Below, piece by piece: positions 33,368 through 39,222 of a stretch of DNA of 39,222 nt. Under the pieces are notes generated by a model. The model was not told the DNA's origin, searched no databases, and saw only the letters and a program-made list of their open reading frames with translations. Position 1 is the first letter of the stretch, and every line of letters starts with the position of its first letter. Position numbers and translations under genes: made by a program. Source of the stretch: Bacillota bacterium (GTDB lineage: Bacteria; Bacillota; Clostridia; Oscillospirales; Ruminococcaceae); NCBI GenBank assembly GCA_023457355.1, contig JAEWLW010000051.1, forward strand, positions 1-39,222, given 5' to 3'.

Positions 33368-35952
33368 AAAGGATTATAGTTTTTGTGCTTACGGCGGTAC
33401 TGGTGGCTTTTTCGATTGCAATGCCAGCTGCCGCCTTTGACAGTGTCGGGCAAATAAAAGAATTTAATGAACTGGACGGTAATTATCAATATTTAACGGA
33501 AAAGTATCGCGATAATTATTATCTGGATATTGAAGAATTGGGCATTCTGGATTCTGGCCCGGCTATCGTCAATGATATGGCAAATGTGTTGTTCTCCGTC
33601 GTATCTTTTTTAGGCTACTGCATAGTAGCCTTTTTTTATTTCTGTTTCAGCTTTGATATCAATGAGCTGTTCGGAACGCAGATTGAAGCGATACAGGCCG
33701 TGACAAAAAACAGCATCTTCGATTCCTTCTTCATTCTGGCCTTTGCGTTCGCCGCCTGGGAGCTGGCCAAAAAGCTTTTCCGGCGCAATCTCAGCGGCAT
33801 GATGATAGACGGCGCTAAAATCGTTGTCATTCTGCTGCTGTCCAGCTTTGTTGTGCGCTATTCGGCAACCACGCTCACGGCGGCCACCAATATCACAAAG
33901 GATTTGGGCGTTGCGGCGCTGTCCGGACTGAGTGGCGGCACCAGCACAGCCACTACAAGCTATGCCGTTTCTGTTTCGGCCAGCCTGTGGAAAAGTCTGG
34001 TGCATGATCCGTGGGTGACGTTTGAGTTTGGCAGCGATGGTGGTTCTGAAAGTGATATTCAGGATATTTTATCCAAACAACCGGGCAGCGAAGCGCGGCA
34101 GGCCATTATACAGGACTTTGCCGAGGACGAGGATGAAAGCACAAATCTTTTTAACAAGGACGTGGGCAGATGGCGGGTGGGCGGCATTCTGGTGTACCTG
34201 ATTCCGTTTCTGGTCAAAAGCGCGGTATTTGTGCTGATGGCCGTCATACAGATTGCCTTCCAGGTGATGGCGCTGTTCTTTGTGCTGCTTGCGCCGGTGA
34301 TTCTGCTGATGTCGCTGGTGCCCGCGCTGGGTGGTATTGACCTTATAACGCTATGGTTGAAAAAGGTTTTTGAAACACAGCTCATGATCCTGATTATTAC
34401 CTTCCTGATCGGCGTTATTGTGAAAGTGGATGCGTTGCTGTACAGTAAAACCCCGGACTTAGGCTGGATGATCGTGATTCTGATGGAAACGCTGATTTCC
34501 CTGATCGTCTCTTTTAATTACAAAAGCATTATTTCCGGACTTGGAAAGGTCAACAAGGTTGTGCGTAATCCAAACCTGTTTCAGCAGCAGCTTCGGCGCT
34601 CCGGCGACGCCATGCAGGCGGCCAGGAGCGGCGCGGATACGTTAGGCCGGGGCACTCAAAAAACAGCGGATATTGTCGGCGCTGCAGGAAGCGGTGCCGT
34701 GGCAGTCGGCAAGGGTACACTGAATGTCGCCAAAAGAATTCAGCGGTTTGCCGCGACGGAATATGACCAGCTGCTGGACTATTATTCCGGCAAAGAGGAC
34801 GATTCAGAGCCGGATGCTGCGCCGCGCGCACGGCAGCGTGTAAAGGGCGCGGAGACGGCGCAGCATTTGCCGCCGATCAGGCGTCCAAAAACCGTTGATT
34901 TTACTAATGCGGAAGCAGAAAAGCCCGGCAGCCGGAGAAGCAGAACATCCTATGTTGATGTGTCGTTTGTAGAGGTGCCCGACAAGGAAGCAAAGGCCGT
35001 CCCGCGCCCCAGCACCCCGCGTGTGGATGCCGCCCGGACAAGCGGCGCATTCCCTGCGGCGGCACAGCGCCCCGCTGCCGCGACGGTGACGAAATCGGGA
35101 AATGGCACGCCTGCGGCCACTCCAAATCGCCCTGTGGCAGCAGAAGCGTCGTTCAGGCGACCTACAGCACCGACAGATACGGCAGCCGATGAAGCGACTG
35201 CAGCGCGTCCGAGGGCAGCGGCCACGGCGGGCCGGACGCCGGGGCATCCCCCGGCAGAAAATACGCCGGTGGCCAATGCCCGAAAGTCGCCTCCGGAGGA
35301 TGGAAAGCAGATGCGCCGCCCCCGTGTGACAGCGGCACGCCGCAACACCGCAACAGCTGCGGCAGACCCGGCGGCGGCTTCACCGGCAAGCGGCCAGCCT
35401 CATTCCGCGACAATGGCCGCATTCAGGCGGCCTGCGGCAGCTGCAACCGATGAACAACCTGTCAGCCGTCCGAACGCAGCGGCATCCGGTAATGCAGCAC
35501 AGGAGTCCGCGCCAGTAAGCCGCCCCGCTGCTGCAGCTGCATCGGTAGAACCGGCAGCCGCCATGCATCAACAGCCTGCCAGCCAACCCAATACGAAGAA
35601 TGCGCCGGTACAGAGGGCCTCAGCACCCGCGCCGTCCGAAAGCAAAGCGACTGTAAAAGCCAGACCGGGCGGCAGAGCAGCCCCGCAACCGGCAGCACCT
35701 GCAGCACAGCAGGAAAGCCGCCATGTGCCCCATGCAACGCTCAATTTGGCACAGCCGGATATAAAGCCGGTTGCACGGCCCACGCTGCAGGCCAAGCCCG
35801 CCCAAGCGGCACCATCATCCAAGAGGCCCCGGAAAACGGCCGACAAGCCGTCCCGGAGGCCCCCGGCCAGGACACCGGCAGGCGCAAAGGCTGTGCCTGC
35901 CGGTGATGCCGCAACAACACCCCGCCCCGTTACACCCTCCAAGCCCAAATAA
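33364..35952 (+). CDS. VirB6/TcpH-like polytopic channel protein with Pro/Ala-rich tail
   Basis: An 862-residue membrane protein, the last gene of the transfer operon. It has a signal-like N-terminus (about 1-25) and at least six hydrophobic helices (about 70-95, 115-135, 155-170, 270-325, 335-355 and 365-385). They include the QLMILIITFLIGVIVKVDALLY segment typical of TcpH/CD3337-type mobile-element proteins. Residues ~400-470 are helical, and ~480-862 form a long cytoplasmic region rich in Pro, Ala, Arg and Thr, with repeated RRPAAA and SRPNAA motifs. The tail is basic and low in complexity, so it may bind DNA or anchor partners. Start by ATGA overlap. Confidence 0.8.
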   Translation: MKRIIVFVLTAVLVAFSIAMPAAAFDSVGQIKEFNELDGNYQYLTEKYRDNYYLDIEELGILDSGPAIVNDMANVLFSVVSFLGYCIVAFFYFCFSFDINELFGTQIEAIQAVTKNSIFDSFFILAFAFAAWELAKKLFRRNLSGMMIDGAKIVVILLLSSFVVRYSATTLTAATNITKDLGVAALSGLSGGTSTATTSYAVSVSASLWKSLVHDPWVTFEFGSDGGSESDIQDILSKQPGSEARQAIIQDFAEDEDESTNLFNKDVGRWRVGGILVYLIPFLVKSAVFVLMAVIQIAFQVMALFFVLLAPVILLMSLVPALGGIDLITLWLKKVFETQLMILIITFLIGVIVKVDALLYSKTPDLGWMIVILMETLISLIVSFNYKSIISGLGKVNKVVRNPNLFQQQLRRSGDAMQAARSGADTLGRGTQKTADIVGAAGSGAVAVGKGTLNVAKRIQRFAATEYDQLLDYYSGKEDDSEPDAAPRARQRVKGAETAQHLPPIRRPKTVDFTNAEAEKPGSRRSRTSYVDVSFVEVPDKEAKAVPRPSTPRVDAARTSGAFPAAAQRPAAATVTKSGNGTPAATPNRPVAAEASFRRPTAPTDTAADEATAARPRAAATAGRTPGHPPAENTPVANARKSPPEDGKQMRRPRVTAARRNTATAAADPAAASPASGQPHSATMAAFRRPAAAATDEQPVSRPNAAASGNAAQESAPVSRPAAAAASVEPAAAMHQQPASQPNTKNAPVQRASAPAPSESKATVKARPGGRAAPQPAAPAAQQESRHVPHATLNLAQPDIKPVARPTLQAKPAQAAPSSKRPRKTADKPSRRPPARTPAGAKAVPAGDAATTPRPVTPSKPK

Positions 35953-35959
35953 AGCGGTA

Positions 35960-36004
35960 TTGACAAAGACAGCGCCGCTATGATAGTCTCATAGCGGCGC
36001 TGTC
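35960..36004 (+). promoter_or_regulatory. Putative toxin promoter with 16-bp inverted repeat
   Basis: TTGACA at 35960-35965 and, 18 bases on, TAGTCT (35984-35989). A perfect 16-bp inverted repeat (35968-35983 with 35989-36004, loop TAGTC) covers the -10 region. It may act as an operator, as a 5' hairpin or as a terminator without T run for the transfer operon. Confidence 0.45.
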
Positions 36005-36051
36005 AGAAGCGGCAGGCGGTTAGTCACTCCCTATGAAGGGGGGTGATGCTC

Positions 36052-36129
36052 ATGGTTACATACGACGGGCTTTTTGCCTTTTGTCTTGTTATCATCGGCG
36101 TTGTTGCGTTGTTTCGCAAACAAAAATAA
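36052..36129 (+). CDS. Holin-like type I toxin peptide
   Basis: A 25-residue peptide, too short for usual gene callers: MVTYDGLFAF, then a hydrophobic helix CLVIIGVVALF, ending RKQK. The start is supported by an AAGGGGGGTGATGCTC leader before ATG 36052, a conserved feature of the 'putative holin-like toxin' (Hol_Tox) family. Such peptides insert in the membrane when their antisense RNA is lost. The stop lies inside the shared hairpin terminator, and a minus-strand RNA gene begins about 75 bases downstream. Placed after the conjugation operon, it probably stabilises the element. Confidence 0.75.
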   Translation: MVTYDGLFAFCLVIIGVVALFRKQK

Positions 36130-36162
36130 CCGCCCCATGTCCTAAATGATGCGGTTATTTTT
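36122..36162. terminator. Shared terminator of toxin mRNA and antitoxin RNA
   Basis: Perfect 12-bp stem (AAAAATAACCGC, 36122-36133; GCGGTTATTTTT, 36151-36162). A/T tails on both sides allow it to work in both directions. Confidence 0.8.
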
Positions 36163-36205
36163 GCCCATACATTTGGACTAACCGTCTGCTGACAGCGCTC
36201 TTTGT
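36122..36205 (-). ncRNA. Antitoxin antisense RNA 1
   Basis: An RNA of about 80-85 bases deduced from a near-consensus minus-strand promoter (36212-36240) and the convergent hairpin. Its last ~40 bases are complementary to the 3' end of the toxin mRNA, the arrangement of TxpA/RatA-type loci. Its 5' part (GCGCTGTCA, then CGGTTAGTC) repeats the same sequence found in the toxin leader (35997-36025). Ends are estimates. Confidence 0.65.
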
Positions 36206-36211
36206 ATTTTC

Positions 36212-36240
36212 AGTATAGCGAACGAGGCTCTTTTTGTCAA
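36212..36240 (-). promoter_or_regulatory. Promoter of antitoxin RNA 1
   Basis: On the minus strand: TTGACA (36240-36235), 17-bp spacer, TATACT (36217-36212). Confidence 0.8.
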
Positions 36241-36267
36241 CACGGCAAAAAGGGCCTTTTTAATTTT
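36225..36267 (+). terminator. Terminator overlapping antitoxin promoter 1
   Basis: Stem AGGCTCTTTTTG (36225-36236) with CAAAAAGGGCCT (36246-36257), one G-U pair, followed by TTTAATTTT. Confidence 0.6.
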
Positions 36268-36286
36268 ATGAGGAGGCATGATTCTT

Positions 36287-36577
36287 ATGTGCAGTAAAGA
36301 AATCATATCCGCTGACGGTAGCCGGTCAGATCGGCAGGATGTAACCGCTGTTATCGACGAAATTATTGCGCGTCTGTCTGAAAAGGAGCTGCGAACCGCT
36401 CTAATGGCCATGGTGCGCGAGGCTCCCGACCTATTCATTTCTTGTTTAAGCGACCCACAAACGTTTCACGATGTGCTGGCCTATCAAACGACCGGCTTAT
36501 TGTCCTCAATGGCACGCAGCCTAAAAATTTATGGTTCCCTTGGATCGGGCTTTTCTGTACACAAGAAAGGTTCATAA
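36287..36577 (+). CDS. Hypothetical protein between the two antitoxin copies
   Basis: A 96-residue product. AGGAGG at 36271-36276 favours ATG 36287 (10 bases) over ATG 36278 (1 base). The sequence is helical (DVTAVIDEIIARLSEKELRT, then ALMAMVREAPDLFISCL) with no recognised domain or membrane segment. It lies between two copies of the antisense-RNA cassette, and the second copy starts 8 bases after its stop. Unknown function; it may be carried by the duplicated cassette. Confidence 0.55.
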   Translation: MCSKEIISADGSRSDRQDVTAVIDEIIARLSEKELRTALMAMVREAPDLFISCLSDPQTFHDVLAYQTTGLLSSMARSLKIYGSLGSGFSVHKKGS

Positions 36578-36585
36578 TGACAAAC

Positions 36586-36669
36586 AAAAATAACCGCCCT
36601 CAGTTCCAATGACGCGGTTATTTTTGACCAGCAAATTGGACTAACCATCTGGTGACAGCGCCCTTTTGT
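36586..36669 (-). ncRNA. Antitoxin RNA 2, orphan copy
   Basis: Second copy of the antisense-RNA cassette with its own promoter (36676-36704) and hairpin (36586-36597 with 36614-36625). It shares GGTTAGTCCAA and GCGCTGTCA-like parts with copy 1. No toxin reading frame is attached: only the last bases of the toxin gene (ACAAACAAAAATAACCGCC) remain at 36580-36598. Confidence 0.6.
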
Positions 36670-36675
36670 ATTTCT

Positions 36676-36704
36676 AATATAGCGATCCTGGCCCTTTTTG
36701 TCAA
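36676..36704 (-). promoter_or_regulatory. Promoter of antitoxin RNA 2
   Basis: On the minus strand: TTGACA (36704-36699), 17-bp spacer, TATATT (36681-36676). Confidence 0.75.
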
Positions 36705-36729
36705 CCGGCAAAGAGGGCCTTTTTCTTTT
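36690..36729 (+). terminator. Terminator overlapping antitoxin promoter 2
   Basis: Stem GGCCCTTTTTG (36690-36700) with CAAAGAGGGCC (36709-36719), then TTTTTCTTTT. Confidence 0.65.
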
Positions 36730-36757
36730 GGCCAAACAATTTCATATTAAACCATAG

Positions 36758-36785
36758 AGGACAGACCGATTCGGCCTGTCCTTTT
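36758..36785 (+). terminator. Small hairpin before the helix-turn-helix gene
   Basis: AGGACAG/CTGTCCT with an inner CCGA/TCGG pairing and one mismatch, then TTT. It lies 20 bases before the next start, so it could attenuate that gene. Confidence 0.5.
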
Positions 36786-36804
36786 GAATTTAGGAGGAAA
36801 CAGC

Positions 36805-37863
36805 ATGGAAAACAGAAACGTTTTTTCTAAAGGTTACGGGATCATTCCAAAGCTTGTGATGCTGGAAGGCGGCTTAAGCATCGACGCCAAGGCCCTGTAT
36901 GCCTACTTTTGCGCCTATGCAGGCAGCGAATTCAGCTGCTACCCGCCGCGCAGAAAGATTTTGAACGACCTGGGCATTTCCCATGCGACCTATTACGCCT
37001 ACCTGAAGGAGCTGAAGGAGGGCAGCTATATAGAAATCAAGAAGCACCGAACTAAAAGCCAGACTTGGTACAACAACAGAATTATTCTGCTGCAAAACCC
37101 ACCGATCATGGCCAAGGCCGAACAAAAATCACGCAACCGGTTTAACATTACGGGCGGCTTGCGCGATTTCGGCTATGGCCGGATTCCGCTGGCAGTCATG
37201 ACCGACCGCCGGATCAGCCGCAAGGCCAAAGCTATGTATGCCTATTTCTGCGGCTTTGCAGGTAATACGATTACCTGCAACCCGGAGATCGAGGACACAT
37301 TGAGCTTTTTGAATATCAGCATCAATTCTTATTACAAATATCTGAATGAGCTACTTGTTTTTAACTACATAACAGCCTATCACCGGAAAGACGAACGCGG
37401 CCGGTATACCTCAAACAGCATTATGCTCAACTGGGAGCCGGATCACGTCACCGGCCTGCTGCAGCTTGAAGAACGCCGGGCACGGTATAAAGAACGTCTC
37501 AAAGGAAATGCGCAGCAGCCCCCAAAACGCCGCAGAAAGCGCAAGCCCACCATACAGACCCCGCAGCAGCTGACCGCTGCCATACGCCGGCAAATTGGAT
37601 TCAATACGTTGGCCAAGAGTCAGCCGGAAAGCAGGCTGCATATGATCACCGGCTTTATCGCGGAGCTGTCCTTTGATCCGTACAGCCCGGTTGAAGCCGC
37701 AGCCGTCGATTCTGACTGTGTGGGGGACTTTATTGCTCACATGGAGCACAGCGTCAATCCTGCAGCAAACATCAAAAATCAGGTGTCCTACTGGAAGCGC
37801 TCCTTTATCAACTATCTGGTCAATCGCGAAATGCAATCCGGTGGCATGTTGAAAACCCGCTGA
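36805..37863 (+). CDS. Duplicated helix-turn-helix (replication-initiator-like) protein
   Basis: A 352-residue DNA-binding protein starting at ATG 36805, with AGGAGG at 36793-36798. It contains two similar winged-helix units. Unit one is GYGIIPKLVMLEGGLSIDAK, ALYAYFCAYAG and NDLGISHATYYAYLKEL (about 10-85). Unit two is GYGRIPLAVMTDRRISRKAK, AMYAYFCGFAG and SFLNISINSYYKYLNEL (about 122-200). A basic linker follows (PPKRRRKRKP, about 243-252) and a helical C-terminal domain. This layout matches the helix-turn-helix proteins, often called replication initiator A or DUF6017-related, carried by conjugative elements. The hairpin-rich DNA right after it would suit an origin. Confidence 0.7.
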   Translation: MENRNVFSKGYGIIPKLVMLEGGLSIDAKALYAYFCAYAGSEFSCYPPRRKILNDLGISHATYYAYLKELKEGSYIEIKKHRTKSQTWYNNRIILLQNPPIMAKAEQKSRNRFNITGGLRDFGYGRIPLAVMTDRRISRKAKAMYAYFCGFAGNTITCNPEIEDTLSFLNISINSYYKYLNELLVFNYITAYHRKDERGRYTSNSIMLNWEPDHVTGLLQLEERRARYKERLKGNAQQPPKRRRKRKPTIQTPQQLTAAIRRQIGFNTLAKSQPESRLHMITGFIAELSFDPYSPVEAAAVDSDCVGDFIAHMEHSVNPAANIKNQVSYWKRSFINYLVNREMQSGGMLKTR

Positions 37864-38705
37864 GATTGCTTGTTTTTTAGGCTAAAACCGTTTCACAAAT
37901 TTTCGAATAACAAGATTTAGACCAACATGTTTTATAACATTACAACCTAACAGCCTCACTATAAACAATAATATCTATCTTACAGATAGAAAGAATAAAT
38001 ATCAGTTCCTGTGAGGAATGAATAGGTGTCCGTTGTTTTCGCTGTTGAAAAGCCTGCACTGAGCGAAGCGGACGGTTGGATTTAAAAGGGCTTACGCCCT
38101 CTTTACCGCCTTACGGCGGCAAATTCACCCGGCCAATAAGAAAAATGAATTAAGAAACGACATACGGCGACAAAAAGCGCCTGTAAGGCGCGTCGATGCG
38201 GCCTTTCAATTTATGCAGAGAGAAGCAAAAAAGCGCCACAGGCGAAATTTGGGCGCTCTCCCGGCGATTTAATATCCCCCCGGCCGACCGGCCTTAAAAT
38301 ATATGCCAAGATCATTCCGCTGCCGCCATTTTTTGAGCAGAAAACAGCCAGGGCGAAAAATGTTCCAGCCCAAAAGCATACCAAACTAGAATGCTAATCG
38401 CGCGGATGTGTCTAAAACGGTCGTTTTTAAGATAGTCTGAAATTGTGGCCAAAATGCACCTATTTGTGTTTCAAAAAACGTATCAAAATAATTTGCTTTT
38501 TTGGTACGATTTAGAAATAAAGAGTGACATTATATTAAGCCCAGAAGCTGAAGCGTAACTTCTGGGCTTGCTCCTAAACTAAACAAATAGACGCAATTCA
38601 GTTATTATCTGAATTGTAAGATTTTTTCAATTATACTGCGAAGCTCAGCTCCTAGCACAGAATATTCATAACTAGCTGTCTACTTATCTGATTTCGCGCT
38701 GAATC
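37864..38705. other. Hairpin-rich noncoding region, candidate origin (oriV or oriT)
   Basis: About 840 bases without a supportable gene. Small hairpins are packed between 38087 and 38293: AGGGC-TTAC-GCCCT (38087-38100), CCGCC-TTAC-GGCGG (38106-38119), GCGCC-TGTAA-GGCGC (38177-38191, extended by CGAC/GTCG), AGCGCC/GGCGCT (38232-38257) and GGCC-GACC-GGCC (38282-38293). A 38537-38569 hairpin (AAGCCCAGAAG/CTTCTGGGCTT) lies further right without a T run. A run of seven C sits at 38276-38281 onward. Such clusters mark single-strand or transfer origins, but no relaxase gene is here to support oriT. Confidence 0.5.
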
Positions 38706-39222
38706 TCAATAAATTTCAGGATCGAACCAATCATACTGTCCGCATGCGATACAGTACCAGTGACACATGCCAGTCGAAGCACGATCGTCTGGTGAATCCT
38801 GTGCATCCACTTTGGAAATCGAAACATTGAACTTGTTTTTTGCTTTACTAATTAGGGCTTGCTGATTTTTTAAAATTATATGGTCGCGCGGAGATTTTCC
38901 TATTTCAACAGTGAGCGGCACCAGGCAATGTCTTCCCGGGAAACACAGGTAAAAATCCGCAGGTTCAGAATATAGAACAGAATTGTCAGGGCAATCTGCG
39001 CCAGGAATGAGAAAGGTTCGGGGAACACAGGGAGCAATCGGCTCATCAGATTTGCAAGCTGAGCGGATGCAATCATACACAGTACGGCCTTGAAGATATC
39101 GAACAATCGGATTTTCAGATCGGAAATATGCACCAATTTGTGGAGGCTCAATGTAAAATTCAGAATTTTGGAGCAATAAACCGTGATGAGATAGCCGGTA
39201 ATGGCAAACTTGGGCAAAAGCA
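38706..39222 (-). CDS. Hypothetical protein, runs off the right edge
   Basis: Minus-strand frame of at least 172 residues, open to the window edge, so the start is outside; an internal TTG at 39176 is the earliest alternative. It is rich in Cys, Pro and aromatic residues (RTVYDCIRSACKSDEPIAPC, PADFYLCFPGRHCLVPLTVE). It ends in a CHWYCIACGQYDWFDPEIY-like tail with a Cys-x3-Cys-x2-Cys pattern that may bind metal. No family recognised. It may mark the next gene block of the element or its far flank. Confidence 0.5.
   Translation of the reverse strand, partial: AFAQVCHYRLSHHGLLLQNSEFYIEPPQIGAYFRSENPIVRYLQGRTVYDCIRSACKSDEPIAPCVPRTFLIPGADCPDNSVLYSEPADFYLCFPGRHCLVPLTVEIGKSPRDHIILKNQQALISKAKNKFNVSISKVDAQDSPDDRASTGMCHWYCIACGQYDWFDPEIY

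Noticed and set aside
36654..36664. GTGACAGCGCC near antitoxin copy 2 as another palindrome copy
   Set aside because: There is no TGTCAC arm; it belongs to the shared antitoxin 5' block.
38900..39217. Alternative minus-strand hydrophobic frame at the right edge
   Set aside because: Overlaps the longer frame 38706-39222, which stays open to the edge and has more protein-like composition; the choice is not certain.

Overview
The window looks like accessory DNA from a Gram-positive-type (Bacillota) genome of moderate G+C. I suspect a spore-former or Negativicutes relative, but only from general style: strong AGGAGG-type ribosome sites, GTG/TTG starts, a SpoVG-family gene, a holin/GH25 lysis pair and a TcpA/TcpC/TcpE-type conjugation apparatus. 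No core chromosomal gene is present, so the genus cannot be fixed.

Region 1 (1-4246) is the end of a prophage late operon: a tail fibre cut by the window edge, a DUF4376-like tail accessory protein, a small membrane protein, a holin and a GH25 muramidase, closed by a strong terminator. Region 2 (4309-7813) is a visibly AT-richer cargo operon. It encodes a SIR2-family NADase-like protein, a HerA-like ATPase and a short KTSC-domain protein that overlaps the ATPase gene. The first two match the SIR2-HerA (Nezha-type) antiphage architecture.

Region 3 (8108-9112) is an integration junction. The 3' part of a tRNA-Lys(UUU) gene, including CCA, lies on the minus strand and abuts and slightly overlaps the 3' end of a tyrosine integrase gene. 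That integrase is split by a one-base deletion in an A6 run. The geometry says a second element begins here and extends rightward to or beyond the window end.

Region 4 (9192-17750) is the maintenance and regulation half of that element. It holds SpoVG-like, ParA, ParB and several small proteins, three imperfect ~200-260 bp repeats carrying six 18-bp iteron-like motifs, two genes with related C-terminal domains, a palindrome-rich noncoding patch, a YdjM-like membrane protein, a minus-strand methyltransferase and a second, intact tyrosine recombinase. Eleven copies of a palindrome, GTGACA-N4-TGTCAC, are scattered from 10.9 to 16.9 kb, mostly between genes, with flanks that differ from site to site yet remain self-complementary.

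Region 5 (17808-35952) is one long plus-strand conjugation operon. In order: a 2177-residue repeat-built surface protein, a small protein, a TcpA/FtsK-like coupling ATPase, a paralogue of it lacking the P-loop, TcpC (VirB8-like), a TcpD-like small membrane protein, TcpE, a VirB4-like ATPase, a C39-like cell-wall peptidase, a lipoprotein and a VirB6/TcpH-like channel protein. No relaxase is visible in the window.

Region 6 (35953-39222) has a type I toxin-antitoxin locus (25-residue holin-like peptide plus convergent antisense RNA), a second antisense-RNA copy without a toxin, a small hypothetical protein, a duplicated-domain helix-turn-helix replication-type protein, about 840 bp of hairpin-rich noncoding DNA, and a minus-strand gene running off the right edge. 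All family assignments come from reading motifs in the translations; no database search was run.
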